Shown here piece after piece: positions 1 through 8,934 of a stretch of DNA of 64,000 nucleotides (positions within the stretch are counted from its first letter, which is position 1; every line of letters begins with the position of its first letter). Under the pieces are notes generated by a model that was given only the letters and a program-made list of their open reading frames with translations, did no database searches and was not told the origin of the DNA. Source of the DNA: Bacteroidaceae bacterium (GTDB taxonomy: Bacteria > Bacteroidota > Bacteroidia > Bacteroidales > Bacteroidaceae); the NCBI GenBank assembly GCA_024398755.1, contig JAKSIQ010000003.1, forward strand, positions 34,587-98,586. Direction: 5' to 3'. The position numbers and the translations under genes were made by a program.

Positions 1-1351
1 CCTTGACTATAAGGTTGCCACCTGATACAGGAATAGACTCAACCTGTCCTTTCTTCATACCGTTCAGGGTATTCAGGAATTTTGCATTGTCACCATTGAT
101 TGAAGCGCCCTCATATTCCTGTGAGGTAATCCATTGAGCAGCTCCTGACTGACCATATCTGGATGCGAGTTCGTCGAAATCGGCACCGCTTCTGACCGCC
201 TGGCAGATACTGTCTGACAGACGCGCGGTTTCTTCATCAGATTCAGCCTGAATCGACATGATACAATATTGGATTGAGTCATATCCGTTAGCCTTGCCAA
301 TCAGTTTGAAGGAAGTGTAGCTGTCTTCATCTGCATTGTAAATAGGACCGCATACTTCGTTCAACTTCACGGAATCAAGTCTGGAAGCCACCTCACTCGG
401 AAGGTACTCGGCTGAGCGTGGGACCTCGCTGTAAGTCTGCTTTGACTGATTGCGACGAAGGAAGGCGGCAAAGTCTTCTGTCTGTTCAGACAGCTGGGCG
501 GTCAGTTCCTCCATCTCAGCTGCCAATGCGTCACGGTCAGCCTGACTTGGAAGAATTTCGTAATCGATATAATAGATGTTGCGTGACTCCATTGAATTGT
601 AAAGTCTTTCCTTGTTCATGGAATATGCATCCTTTATATCTGAAGCAGTTATATTGGCTTCTTCATCTGAAACAAGCGCATAAGGGAGCGAAGCTACAAG
701 CAGATCATATCTCTTGATTCTGTTCTCATATGAATTCTGTTCGTAAACGGAATTTGCCTTGATTGATGATTCAACAAGAGCAACATACTTTGCACCAAGA
801 AGATCATTTCTGATTTCCTTTTCAATGAAGAGCCAGAACTTGTACATGCCATCATATGATTCCATTGTCTGTGCATCAATCGCACTGCGGTCCAGGTTTT
901 CATAAACCGACAAGAAATTCTTGAGCATGTCGGCATCAAAATTGCCGTTCTGATCACGGAATGGAGTTTCAGCCAAAGTAGGATGAGTTCCCTTTTCAAT
1001 CACTTCGCGTACTTCCGCGTCAGTAACAGTCAGTCCTATTGCTTCTGTTTCTTCCTTCAGGATTTTGTCACGGACCATTGTTTTCCACACCTCATCCTTC
1101 AGCTGGTTGTTCAGTTCTTCAGAAATGTCTGATACGCCCATACCGAACTTGATGATTTCCGTATAATCCTCAAGTTGTGATTGGAAATCCTGTGCAGAGA
1201 TTTTCTCCCCTGCAATGCTTCCCACATACTGTACGCCCTGGGTGGGACGGAAAATCTTCCATGCATCGCCAAGAATGAACGCCAGCATGGCAAGTCCGAT
1301 AACAATAAGGAGCAGAGGTCCTTTGCTTCTGATTTTCTGTAAAGTTGCCAT
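1..1351 (-). CDS. PpiD/SurA-like peptidyl-prolyl isomerase, C-terminus cut by window edge
   Basis: The reading frame stays open on the minus strand from an ATG at 1351 to the window edge, giving about 450 residues with no stop. The N-terminus (MATLQKIRSKGPLLL) is a short cytoplasmic stretch followed by one hydrophobic anchor. A long SurA_N-like helical region comes next. Near the left edge is a parvulin-type segment (SGADFDELASRYGQ, then MKKGQVESIPV). Known relatives are inner-membrane-anchored periplasmic chaperones that help outer-membrane proteins fold. The gene follows lptC on the same strand but is separated from it by a strong terminator, and it has its own -7 box. The C-terminal part lies outside the window, so the full length is unknown. 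Confidence 0.88.
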   Translation of the reverse strand, partial: MATLQKIRSKGPLLLIVIGLAMLAFILGDAWKIFRPTQGVQYVGSIAGEKISAQDFQSQLEDYTEIIKFGMGVSDISEELNNQLKDEVWKTMVRDKILKEETEAIGLTVTDAEVREVIEKGTHPTLAETPFRDQNGNFDADMLKNFLSVYENLDRSAIDAQTMESYDGMYKFWLFIEKEIRNDLLGAKYVALVESSIKANSVYEQNSYENRIKRYDLLVASLPYALVSDEEANITASDIKDAYSMNKERLYNSMESRNIYYIDYEILPSQADRDALAAEMEELTAQLSEQTEDFAAFLRRNQSKQTYSEVPRSAEYLPSEVASRLDSVKLNEVCGPIYNADEDSYTSFKLIGKANGYDSIQYCIMSIQAESDEETARLSDSICQAVRSGADFDELASRYGQSGAAQWITSQEYEGASINGDNAKFLNTLNGMKKGQVESIPVSGGNLIVK

Positions 1352-1415
1352 TGTTTGTTATTATGTTTTTGTTTGTATTTCAATTCTCCCGGAGCACCAA
1401 TACGGTTCGGGCTCA

Positions 1416-1423
1416 CAAAAATA
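1416..1423 (-). promoter_or_regulatory. Putative -7 box of the PpiD-like gene
   Basis: Read on the minus strand the site is TATTTTTG, an exact match to the Bacteroidota -7 pattern TAnnTTTG. It lies 64 bases upstream of the ATG at 1351, between that start and the lptC terminator. No clear -33 TTTG is visible at the right distance. Confidence 0.45.
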
Positions 1424-1443
1424 CCAAATAATGTTATTATATG

Positions 1444-1480
1444 GAAAAAAAGCGCGCATTTATTAATAATAATGCGCGCT
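1444..1480 (-). terminator. Rho-independent terminator after lptC
   Basis: The arms 1451-1460 and 1471-1480 form a perfect 10-bp GC-rich stem around a 10-base loop. On the plus strand seven A residues stand to the left of the stem. On the minus strand this is a hairpin followed by a U tract, in the right place to end the coaX-lptC operon just after the lptC stop at 1516. Confidence 0.85.
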
Positions 1481-1515
1481 ATGAATGTTATGACAAAGAG
1501 ACCGGCAAACCCGAA

Positions 1516-2133
1516 TCACTGTTCTACGGGAGCATCAGTTTCATCGGTAGCATCGCTGACAGGGAAAATGCCCTTAGTCTGCCTGATGAAATACTCTGTC
1601 ATATTTGTATTCGATTCAAATCCGACACCCGTGAGGATACGGTCCGACTGTCTGACAGCAATAGCCGAATCAGAGAAAATACGGTGAGACGTGTTGTTCA
1701 CAAACAGTTCCTGAGTATCAAATTCCTCACCGTCTGTATTGTTGGCGTGTACATTGCCACGCAGCTGCCATAGTTCCTTCCTGTTGAAGTAATATGCCGT
1801 ATCGGCGCGCAAAGTTGACTCAACCATCATGAGACTGTCATAGATTTCAAGATAGACCCCCTTGTTCAGGCACCAGCGCGGCGGGTCCATAAGATCGAAG
1901 ACCTTCCATTCGTCGGCCGTAACATGATATCGCACAACCCCATTCTCCGATATGAGCATATCCACTCCGAACGTCGTCATCAAAGCGGTCGAGTCACGAT
2001 TTGTAACAGCCTCTCCAAATTTTTTGCCTTGGCCGCCACACGACAGGCACATGCACGACAGGACAACCGCCAGAAAAGCGGCCGTCCTGTTCAGATAAGT
2101 TCGCACGGTATTGACACCGGCAGATTCCAGCAT
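1516..2133 (-). CDS. lptC: LptC-like LPS export lipoprotein
   Basis: The product is about 205 residues. It opens with a lipoprotein signal: basic residues, a hydrophobic core and a cysteine in CLSCGG. The body has the beta-rich OstA/LptC pattern, with recurring segments such as ADTAYYF, ELWQLRGNVHANN and EGEEFD-like loops. Known LptC proteins sit at the inner membrane and pass lipopolysaccharide from LptBFG to LptA. The reading frame extends upstream of 2133, but that part overlaps the TPR gene. The ATG at 2133 lies one base past the TPR stop and gives a clean signal peptide, so I chose it. The gene is the last of the coaX-barrel-TPR-lptC operon. A matching LptD is encoded at 20.8-23.5 kb. 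Confidence 0.82.
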   Translation of the reverse strand: MLESAGVNTVRTYLNRTAAFLAVVLSCMCLSCGGQGKKFGEAVTNRDSTALMTTFGVDMLISENGVVRYHVTADEWKVFDLMDPPRWCLNKGVYLEIYDSLMMVESTLRADTAYYFNRKELWQLRGNVHANNTDGEEFDTQELFVNNTSHRIFSDSAIAVRQSDRILTGVGFESNTNMTEYFIRQTKGIFPVSDATDETDAPVEQ

Positions 2134-2134
2134 A

Positions 2135-3505
2135 TCAGCGGATAGTGGTTGTCTCGTTGATCCAGCCCTTGATTTCAAGCTTGTCTCCGACCTTGAGCGA
2201 GAACATGAACAGATCTTCCGGCTTGGGACACATTTTCTGATAGTCACGAATCATCTTGTTCGCATCTTCTGTAACACTGGAATCAACTCTCTTGGCAGCC
2301 TCCAGCTTGTCAATGACAGCAAAATAAGCGCAACGGTTCAGAGTCGGGTCATCATTCCAATCACACTTGGATGCATAGAGCTGTGCCAGAAGAATATATG
2401 CCTTACCCTTGTTTGGATTGGAAGACAATGACTTGTTGACGTATGAACGTGACTTGTCATAGTTCTTTTCCATCAGACATATCTGTGCCATTGTAAGGTA
2501 TATGTCTGATTCTGCGAGTTTGTCCTCTTCAAGATCAGCAGCCTGCTCATAGTACGAAAGAGCCTTGGCAGCATCAGAGCGCTGTTCCAGATACAGGAAG
2601 CCCAGGCTCTTGGCTGACTGTGCTGAAGGAGAGAGCTGGTAGCTGTATTCAGCAGCTTTGAAATAAGCATCTGATGCCTTGCACTCGAACATTGACATAA
2701 GTTTGACAACTTTCTCAAGATATTCAAGGTTGTCCTTGTTCTCTTCAATCTTCGGGCCATAAATATTCTGGAGATTTTCGCAATCTGCCGCTCCACTCTT
2801 AATGAAATAACCGTCAATGTTTTCCTTTGCCTTAGCACTCTGCTCAAGAATCTTTTCATTGGTCTGTGACGCAATGAATTCATCTATGAATGTGGAGCAG
2901 TCCACGTAATCCTGCATCAGAGCATCCCTGTATTCCTCGTTATCTTTATTTGAGTTATAGCGCTGTGCGGAAATTCTCATAAGGTCATCAAGGACATAGT
3001 ATGGAGAATGGCCTTTTGCCATTGTAACAGACTTACGGAGAAGGTCATAAGCGGCGCTCAGCGCAGGTTTCGGATTGTATGCCACAAAATCATGGGCATA
3101 GGCGGTCATGACCTCATACTCAGGGGTAGGATTCTTCTGCATTGTATTCAGCCTGTCAAGATACTTGAGACGCTGCTCGTAAACCTCCATCAGTTCCTTG
3201 GAATACTGTGCCTTCTTTTCCGCATCAGTTTCATTCTTGTACATCCAACGCAGAATCTTCACGCCGTTCGTATATGTGTTCGGCGATGCGAAAGGTGCAT
3301 CTCTGAACACATCCTTCCAACCGCCCTCGTATGCATCCTTGTAGTTCTCGAGTTTGACGAAATCAGTATAGATGGTGATGTTCTTCAATGTATTGATACT
3401 GTCTTCACCCTGACCGTAACGTGAGCCGTCCTCGACTCCTTTCTGTGCAAAAGCGCCAATTGCTGCAACTGACGCAAGTGTAATTGCTGTGAGTTTCTTA
3501 AACAT
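2135..3505 (-). CDS. Exported tetratricopeptide-repeat protein
   Basis: The product is about 456 residues with a signal peptide (MFKKLTAITLASVAAIGAFAQ). The first half is helical without an obvious enzyme motif. The second half shows TPR-type helix pairs, for example AKSLGFLYLEQRSDAAKALSYYEQA and DIYLTMAQICLMEKNYDKSRSYVNKS split over adjoining repeats. Such proteins usually act as periplasmic scaffolds. A longer frame begins at 3574, but the ATG at 3505 gives a typical signal peptide directly. It is in an operon with an outer-membrane barrel upstream and lptC one base downstream, which suggests an envelope-assembly role. The exact partner is not known. Confidence 0.85.
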   Translation of the reverse strand: MFKKLTAITLASVAAIGAFAQKGVEDGSRYGQGEDSINTLKNITIYTDFVKLENYKDAYEGGWKDVFRDAPFASPNTYTNGVKILRWMYKNETDAEKKAQYSKELMEVYEQRLKYLDRLNTMQKNPTPEYEVMTAYAHDFVAYNPKPALSAAYDLLRKSVTMAKGHSPYYVLDDLMRISAQRYNSNKDNEEYRDALMQDYVDCSTFIDEFIASQTNEKILEQSAKAKENIDGYFIKSGAADCENLQNIYGPKIEENKDNLEYLEKVVKLMSMFECKASDAYFKAAEYSYQLSPSAQSAKSLGFLYLEQRSDAAKALSYYEQAADLEEDKLAESDIYLTMAQICLMEKNYDKSRSYVNKSLSSNPNKGKAYILLAQLYASKCDWNDDPTLNRCAYFAVIDKLEAAKRVDSSVTEDANKMIRDYQKMCPKPEDLFMFSLKVGDKLEIKGWINETTTIR

Positions 3506-3570
3506 ATCTGATATTTTTGTTTTGTCCTGTTTCTGTAAATATGATACCGATATTGTCATTTGGTTAAATA

Positions 3571-4836
3571 TCACTCAACCAGCCATTTTTGGAACCATCG
3601 TTCCATAAATGTAACTGCGACCGACATCATCAGGCAGTTTTCGGTAATCATACCGCTTTCCTGAGGCTGGACTCTGAAATAGCCTCCTGTAACATGTATA
3701 TAGGCCATGCTGTTGTATGCGCTCGCTATTGGCATTGAAATGCCGGCGGTCAGACCGAACTGCAAAGGTCCCTTTCTTTCATCGGCCCTGAAATACGGCT
3801 GCGCGAATGAAAGTCCGGCCTGATATGAACTTCTGCGGAAGAATCGTTTGCTTTCTTCGTCCGGGCACATTCTGAAGCCGGCCGATGCCTTAAAACGGTC
3901 CTGCCCGTATTCCCTGCCGAAGAACCGGGCCGATGACCAGTTCTCGTACGTAACGTCAGCGGCAACCGTCCTGTTTTTCCATGAATATGACATACCGAAC
4001 GAGAACTCATCCGGCATGGCAAATGCCTGTTCAAGCCGGATGGTATCTCCAGTGGTGTGGACGTCGGCTTTTGTGGTATTGTCATCCATACCGTCAAAAT
4101 GAGACCATGTGGCACCCAGTACCAGTCTGTTATCGGAAGACTTGCCTGTTTTCAAAGTAGTCTGGATGCCGAGATCGGCTTTAAGGGCAGACAATGATGA
4201 CTCATACGTCACCGTTCTTGATGAAACGTCTGATGATGAGAATGAAGTCATTGTCTTAAGACTGAGATCGCCTTTAAGATATGAAGCGTTTGCGCCTATT
4301 GATATCCAGTCTGTCGGTCTCCAGCCGAGTCCGCCCATAAACTGTCTCAATCCGCCTGTACCTGCATTGGAAGAATTGGCATTGATCTCGCCATCCATAT
4401 CCCTGTTTATAAGCGATGTATGCGAAAAACTGTAGCCCACATTCGAATACGGCAGGAATGCGATGGTCATGCCGATACGCGGCTGGACACGGAACTGCAT
4501 TGCCATATAATCCATTCCGGCATTGCGTGCATTGACTTTGGAACCGTTTTCCTGAAAATTCGTATTGTCAAACGAGAAGCCGAGATCTGCGATGAATGTC
4601 AAAGTATCAACCATTGAATAAGATGCCGGATTCTTCAGGTTAATGACATTCCTCTCTCTGTAGCCGGTTCCGACACCGCCCATTGATTTCAGCCTTCCGA
4701 CCGACTGGTCCGACAGTACACCCACGCCATACCTTGAATATGGAGAATTAATCCCGTTCTGAGCTCCAGCCGGAAGAGCAGCCAGGACAAGCAGCGCAGC
4801 AAGCAGCGCCTTTGCAGGATTACCAGTCTTTATCAT
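3571..4836 (-). CDS. Outer-membrane beta-barrel protein, FadL/OmpP1-like
   Basis: The product is 421 residues with a clear signal peptide ending in LPAGAQ. The mature start (NSPYSRYGVGVL), the NPASYS motif near residue 70 and alternating amphipathic strands through the rest are typical of Bacteroidota FadL/OmpP1-type outer-membrane proteins. The chain ends in short aromatic strands, as barrels often do. The start overlaps the end of coaX by 17 bases, so the two are translationally close. The gene lies 65 bases before the TPR start. Substrate is unknown; a structural or transport role at the outer membrane is inferred. Confidence 0.78.
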   Translation of the reverse strand: MIKTGNPAKALLAALLVLAALPAGAQNGINSPYSRYGVGVLSDQSVGRLKSMGGVGTGYRERNVINLKNPASYSMVDTLTFIADLGFSFDNTNFQENGSKVNARNAGMDYMAMQFRVQPRIGMTIAFLPYSNVGYSFSHTSLINRDMDGEINANSSNAGTGGLRQFMGGLGWRPTDWISIGANASYLKGDLSLKTMTSFSSSDVSSRTVTYESSLSALKADLGIQTTLKTGKSSDNRLVLGATWSHFDGMDDNTTKADVHTTGDTIRLEQAFAMPDEFSFGMSYSWKNRTVAADVTYENWSSARFFGREYGQDRFKASAGFRMCPDEESKRFFRRSSYQAGLSFAQPYFRADERKGPLQFGLTAGISMPIASAYNSMAYIHVTGGYFRVQPQESGMITENCLMMSVAVTFMERWFQKWLVE

Positions 4837-5542
4837 TGTATCTGCCTATGCAATCCAGTCCCTGTAATACCAGATTACTGACTGCAAATATACCGCTTTT
4901 GCCTGTTAAACCAAAGTATTTGGCATCGCCTCCGGTTAAAAAAACCAAAAGTGGGCCATGAGCTTTTTCCGTTTCCTCCACAAGCGCTTCAATTTCCAGA
5001 CGTACCCCGCGCAGCACACCGCTGCGGATAGCTGTTTCCGTATCATATCCGAATTCAGGGCAATCTCCGTCAACGCCCACCAGAGGAAGACTTCCTGTAT
5101 GTTCATGCAGACTTTGCAGACGCATTGCTACGCCGGGAGCAATATTACCTCCATAAAACGTGCCGTCCGGGCCCACAAAATCGGCAGTGATTGCCGTTCC
5201 TGCATCAATGACAAGAATACTGTTTCCAGGTTTAAGTGACCATGCACCTGCAGCTGCGGCAATTCTGTCAGTCCCCAATGTTGCAGGAGTACGGTATGCA
5301 CATTTCAACGGAGTTGGAGTGACCGATGAAAGACATTCAAGTCCGAATGATTTCATCAGGGTCTCGAGTCCCTCAGGCAGAGTCCGTACAGCACACCACA
5401 TTCCACCGTCGGCATCATACAATGACAACAGGCCTCTGATTGTTTCAAGGTCCGTTTTGCCACTGTACAGCAGCTCCGGTCCCGAAGGTCTGCTTACGGC
5501 AACTTTCACTCTGGTATTTCCAAAATCAAGCAGCAGTTTCAT
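4820..5542 (-). CDS. coaX: Type III pantothenate kinase
   Basis: This 240-residue protein phosphorylates pantothenate in the first step of coenzyme A synthesis. It shows the ASKHA-fold marks of the CoaX family: the N-terminal phosphate loop DFGNTRVKVAV, GTDRIAAAAGAW in the middle, DAGTAITADFV around the second acidic site and LTGGDAKYF near the C-terminus. A longer frame begins at 5620, but the ATG at 5542 puts DFGNT next to the N-terminus as in known members. The start lies 8 bases downstream of a -7 box, so the transcript may be leaderless. It heads the operon with the barrel, TPR and lptC genes. Confidence 0.93.
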   Translation of the reverse strand: MKLLLDFGNTRVKVAVSRPSGPELLYSGKTDLETIRGLLSLYDADGGMWCAVRTLPEGLETLMKSFGLECLSSVTPTPLKCAYRTPATLGTDRIAAAAGAWSLKPGNSILVIDAGTAITADFVGPDGTFYGGNIAPGVAMRLQSLHEHTGSLPLVGVDGDCPEFGYDTETAIRSGVLRGVRLEIEALVEETEKAHGPLLVFLTGGDAKYFGLTGKSGIFAVSNLVLQGLDCIGRYNDKDW

Positions 5543-5581
5543 AGACGAAGCAAAAATAACTAACTTTGCACAATCAACAAA
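5537..5581. promoter_or_regulatory. Back-to-back divergent promoters for coaX and the DUF4105 fusion
   Basis: For coaX (minus) the -33 is TTTG at 5578-5581, then a 19-base spacer and -7 TATTTTTG at 5551-5558, a full Bacteroidota match. For the rightward gene the -7 is TAACTTTG at 5561-5568, with a weaker TTTC at 5537-5540 and a 20-base spacer. The two -7 boxes are only 2 bases apart and face away from each other, so one polymerase should exclude the other. The 22-base core resembles that at 62381-62403. Confidence 0.65.
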
Positions 5582-5591
5582 ATAAGTCCGA

Positions 5592-8360
5592 ATGAAGAAG
5601 TTTCTTCTGGCCCTGGCCATTGCCGCACAGACGTTCCATTTCTCTTATGCGCAAAGCGACAGTCTGAGAATCAGTCTGCTTACCTGCGAGCCTGGAGCCG
5701 CAATATACGAACTGTATGGGCACACCGCCATCCGTGTCCAGGATTTCATTCGTGGCAGGGATCTGGTTTTCAACTACGGTCTGTTTGATTTCAGCACCCC
5801 CCACTTCGCCTGGTTCTTCACGCTGGGAAAAACAGACTATCTTCTTGGAGCCCAGCACATTGGCTCCTTCATGGATGAGTACCGCACAAGAGGCTCGGCA
5901 GTATGGTCACAGCAACTCAACCTTACACCGCAGGAAAACGCATATCTGTACCGTCTGCTGCTTGAAAACAGCATGCCGGAAAACCGTGTGTACCGATATA
6001 ATTTCCTATACGGCAATTGTGCGACGATGGCCATTGACAAAATCGAACAGTGCATTTCAGGTTCTGTCACGTACAGGAACTCCACAAGTGGTGAATCGTT
6101 CCGCACCATTCTTGACAGTCACACTTGTGTAAAGCCCTGGAGCCAGCTGGCTGTGGACTTGATAGTAGGAGCACAGGCCGACAGACAGCCTGGATACCGT
6201 GAGGAAGCGTTCGCACCAATGAGGCTCATGGACATGGCGGCAAACGCCGTCATATGTGACAGCGACGGATCGGAGCGGCCTCTTGTATTACAGGCAACGG
6301 AACTTGTCAGTCCGGACCACAGCGTTGACTTTGGCAAGTGTCTCATATCGCCCGTTCAGGCAATGTGTCTGCTGATACTTCTGACCCTTCTGATATGCAT
6401 GACGGGCTGGTATCGGGGAAAGCTGTATTTCATCTACGACTGTATACTGTTTGGTGTTCAGGGACTGGCCGGACTTGTGGTGACGTTCATGTTTCTGTTC
6501 TCAAGTCACCCGACCGTTGGAAGCAATTGGATAATAGCCATATTGAACCCTCTGCCATTATTCTTCATCCCATTTACAGCGGTCAGAATACACCATGGCC
6601 GGAAAGACATATTCCTGGCGGTGCTGTTCGTAATGGCTGCCGCTTTTGCGCTCCTGGCTCCAGTCATTCCACAGGATATACACGAGGCTGTCCGGCTGTT
6701 TTCAGTGTGCCTGGCAATCAGGGCATTCAGTTCGACACTGTTCATTTTCAAAAACAGTACCGACAGACCTCACAAGAAGCGCAAAGCTGCAGGCACCGGA
6801 CTGAAATGCCTGACAATTGCAGCAGCCATGACACTTGCAATACCCGTCTGCGCCCAAAGCAATGTTCCAAAGCCCAAACTCATAGTCGGAATTACGGTTG
6901 ACCGGCTTGACAGCAACTGCATGTTCAGCCTCATGTCGCGTTTCGGGAATGACGGAATCAGAAAAATGTGGTATGAAGGATACAGTTTCAGCAACACTTC
7001 ATTCGATTTCACGAATCCGGACAGGGCATCAGCTACTGCAGCCCTGTTCTCAGGTTCGGTTCCATACGACAACGGCATAATGGCGGAAAGATGGATGAGC
7101 CGCAGCAGCCTTAACGAAGTGGTCACTGTCGATGACTCCAATTGTCCGGGTGTAAACACCATGGAATTCACTTCGCCGGTAAGGCTTCAGGCCAGCAACC
7201 TGGCCGATGTCATAAAGCTTTCAACCGATGGAGCATCAAAAGTCTGCGCCATAGCGATTGAGCGTGAAGAAGCCGTACTCTCTGCAGGTCACGAGGCCGA
7301 TTTAGCCGTTTGGATGAATTCGAACAACGGGCAATGGTGTTCATCCGACTACTACGGAGGACTGCCGGCATGGATCTGTCCGGAAGAGGAAGGGCACAAC
7401 GATATGGTTTCGCGTTGGGAACCGCTTTACCCGTCCGGCTATTACGTCCAGAAATCCGATCACGAGAGTTATCGTCAGTTTTCGCATTCAGTCAGCTGCT
7501 CCGACATGTCCGCCTACCGCAGTTCGCCGGCAGCCAACAGCAGGACAGTCGACATGGCCATCAAAGCCGTAAGCGAAATGGGATTAGGTCTGGACAGCAA
7601 CACCGACCTGCTGTCAGTTACGCTCTACGGCGGCAATTTTGAAGGACAGCCGTCATCACTATGGTCTCTGGAACAGCAGGACCTGTATCTCAGGCTTGAC
7701 AAGGACATAGCACGTCTGGCCGATACTATCTGTTCGCAATTCAGCGGAAAAGGCGATGTGCTGTTCTTTCTTACCTCAAACGGATGCTCAATTGCGCCTG
7801 TTCAGAATCTGACAGGAACACGCATCCCCTCAGGAACAGTCAATATGGAACGCATAATCGCTCTGCTGAATCTGTATCTTTCAGCAAAATATGACTGTCC
7901 GAGTCTGGCTGCCACATATTATAGGAATCACATATACCTTAACCATCAGGCCATCGAGAAGGCTGGACTTGAGTTGCATAAGGTGCTTGACAGCAGCATA
8001 GACCTGCTTGTCCAGGCCAGTGGAATCAGGAATGTCATTCTTCTTCGTGATCTCCAGTCTGTCATACCGGACAGGGAGTCATTGGTTTTGAGGAATTCAC
8101 TCAGTCCTGCATTTAGCGGAGACATCATCGTTCAAAGTCTGCCGGGATGGACTATTGTTGATGAAAGGCATGGAATCAGCATATCGGGAAAACCGTATGA
8201 CAATTCTTTCCCCATGGTTATTTATGGAAGCGGAATACGCTCACAGGTAAACCACGAAGCTGTCTCAGCATCGGTACTTGCACCTACAATAGCTGCTATT
8301 GCGCGTGCAGGGATGCCGAACGCATGTGTCACAGCACCGATTACCGGAATAGGAAAATAA
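5592..8360 (+). CDS. Fusion of DUF4105 membrane protein and alkaline-phosphatase-like domain, probably inactive
   Basis: The product is 922 residues in one frame. Residues 1-21 are a signal peptide. Residues 24-240 match the Bacteroidota DUF4105 (Lnb N-terminal-like) domain, with ELYGHTAIRV, YGLFDF and the cysteine motif YGNCATMAIDKIE. Several membrane segments fill residues 253-385. Around 402-422 is a second signal-peptide-like stretch ending AIPVCAQ, and then a phosphodiesterase/alkaline-phosphatase-like domain begins (IVGITVDRLD). In this domain the nucleophile region reads NPDRASATAALFSG where active relatives have a GHAS-type motif. The metal site usually written TADHG reads TSNG at 728-731. 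I infer that the phosphatase half has lost its metal centre. The slyD-like gene follows after 19 bases. Confidence 0.8.
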   Translation: MKKFLLALAIAAQTFHFSYAQSDSLRISLLTCEPGAAIYELYGHTAIRVQDFIRGRDLVFNYGLFDFSTPHFAWFFTLGKTDYLLGAQHIGSFMDEYRTRGSAVWSQQLNLTPQENAYLYRLLLENSMPENRVYRYNFLYGNCATMAIDKIEQCISGSVTYRNSTSGESFRTILDSHTCVKPWSQLAVDLIVGAQADRQPGYREEAFAPMRLMDMAANAVICDSDGSERPLVLQATELVSPDHSVDFGKCLISPVQAMCLLILLTLLICMTGWYRGKLYFIYDCILFGVQGLAGLVVTFMFLFSSHPTVGSNWIIAILNPLPLFFIPFTAVRIHHGRKDIFLAVLFVMAAAFALLAPVIPQDIHEAVRLFSVCLAIRAFSSTLFIFKNSTDRPHKKRKAAGTGLKCLTIAAAMTLAIPVCAQSNVPKPKLIVGITVDRLDSNCMFSLMSRFGNDGIRKMWYEGYSFSNTSFDFTNPDRASATAALFSGSVPYDNGIMAERWMSRSSLNEVVTVDDSNCPGVNTMEFTSPVRLQASNLADVIKLSTDGASKVCAIAIEREEAVLSAGHEADLAVWMNSNNGQWCSSDYYGGLPAWICPEEEGHNDMVSRWEPLYPSGYYVQKSDHESYRQFSHSVSCSDMSAYRSSPAANSRTVDMAIKAVSEMGLGLDSNTDLLSVTLYGGNFEGQPSSLWSLEQQDLYLRLDKDIARLADTICSQFSGKGDVLFFLTSNGCSIAPVQNLTGTRIPSGTVNMERIIALLNLYLSAKYDCPSLAATYYRNHIYLNHQAIEKAGLELHKVLDSSIDLLVQASGIRNVILLRDLQSVIPDRESLVLRNSLSPAFSGDIIVQSLPGWTIVDERHGISISGKPYDNSFPMVIYGSGIRSQVNHEAVSASVLAPTIAAIARAGMPNACVTAPITGIGK

Positions 8361-8379
8361 AACAGCAAGACAAAATTAT

Positions 8380-8934
8380 ATGGCAAACAAATTAATCAGT
8401 TTGAGTTATGACCTTCTTCTGAAAGGTGAAGACGGCAAGTTGTACAAATACGAAAGTGCTACAAGAGAAAAACCGTTCAGATTCATAAGCGGCATAGGAT
8501 ACGCTCTTGACCTTTTTGAAAGCAATGTGCTGAAACTCGAACCGGGACAGGATTTCGAATTCTGCATTCCTGCAGAAAAAGCCTATGGACAGTACGAGAA
8601 AGAAAATGTCATTGAATTGGACAAGGGAATATTTCTTGTGGACGGCAAATTCGATGACGTCCATGTCAAACCCGGTGCAATCATTCCATTGAGTGACGGC
8701 AATCAGACCTTCAATGCCACAGTGACCGGAATCTCTGACAGCAAAGTCACTTGCGACCTGAATCACCCTCTGGCCGGTGAAGACCTGACCTTCCGTGGCA
8801 CTCTTCTGGAATCAAGAGATGCCACACAGCAGGAGATTGATGAAGTTCTGCATCCGAAATGCCATGGTTGTGGAGGCCACTGCGGTCAGGGAGACTGCAA
8901 TTGCCAGGGAGACTGTTCTGACTGTTCAAAGTGA
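8380..8934 (+). CDS. slyD: SlyD-type FKBP peptidyl-prolyl isomerase with Cys-rich tail
   Basis: The product is 184 residues. An FKBP fold is split by the insert-in-flap chaperone domain (roughly residues 70-125), and NHPLAGEDLTF near 128 followed by ATQQEIDEVL is the SlyD signature. The last 27 residues hold seven cysteines and three histidines in CxxC and CxC spacing, the type of tail that binds nickel or zinc in SlyD of other bacteria. No signal peptide is present, so it should be cytoplasmic. It lies 19 bases after the DUF4105 fusion on the same strand. Its last 9 bases overlap the HAD gene coming from the other side. Confidence 0.9.
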   Translation: MANKLISLSYDLLLKGEDGKLYKYESATREKPFRFISGIGYALDLFESNVLKLEPGQDFEFCIPAEKAYGQYEKENVIELDKGIFLVDGKFDDVHVKPGAIIPLSDGNQTFNATVTGISDSKVTCDLNHPLAGEDLTFRGTLLESRDATQQEIDEVLHPKCHGCGGHCGQGDCNCQGDCSDCSK

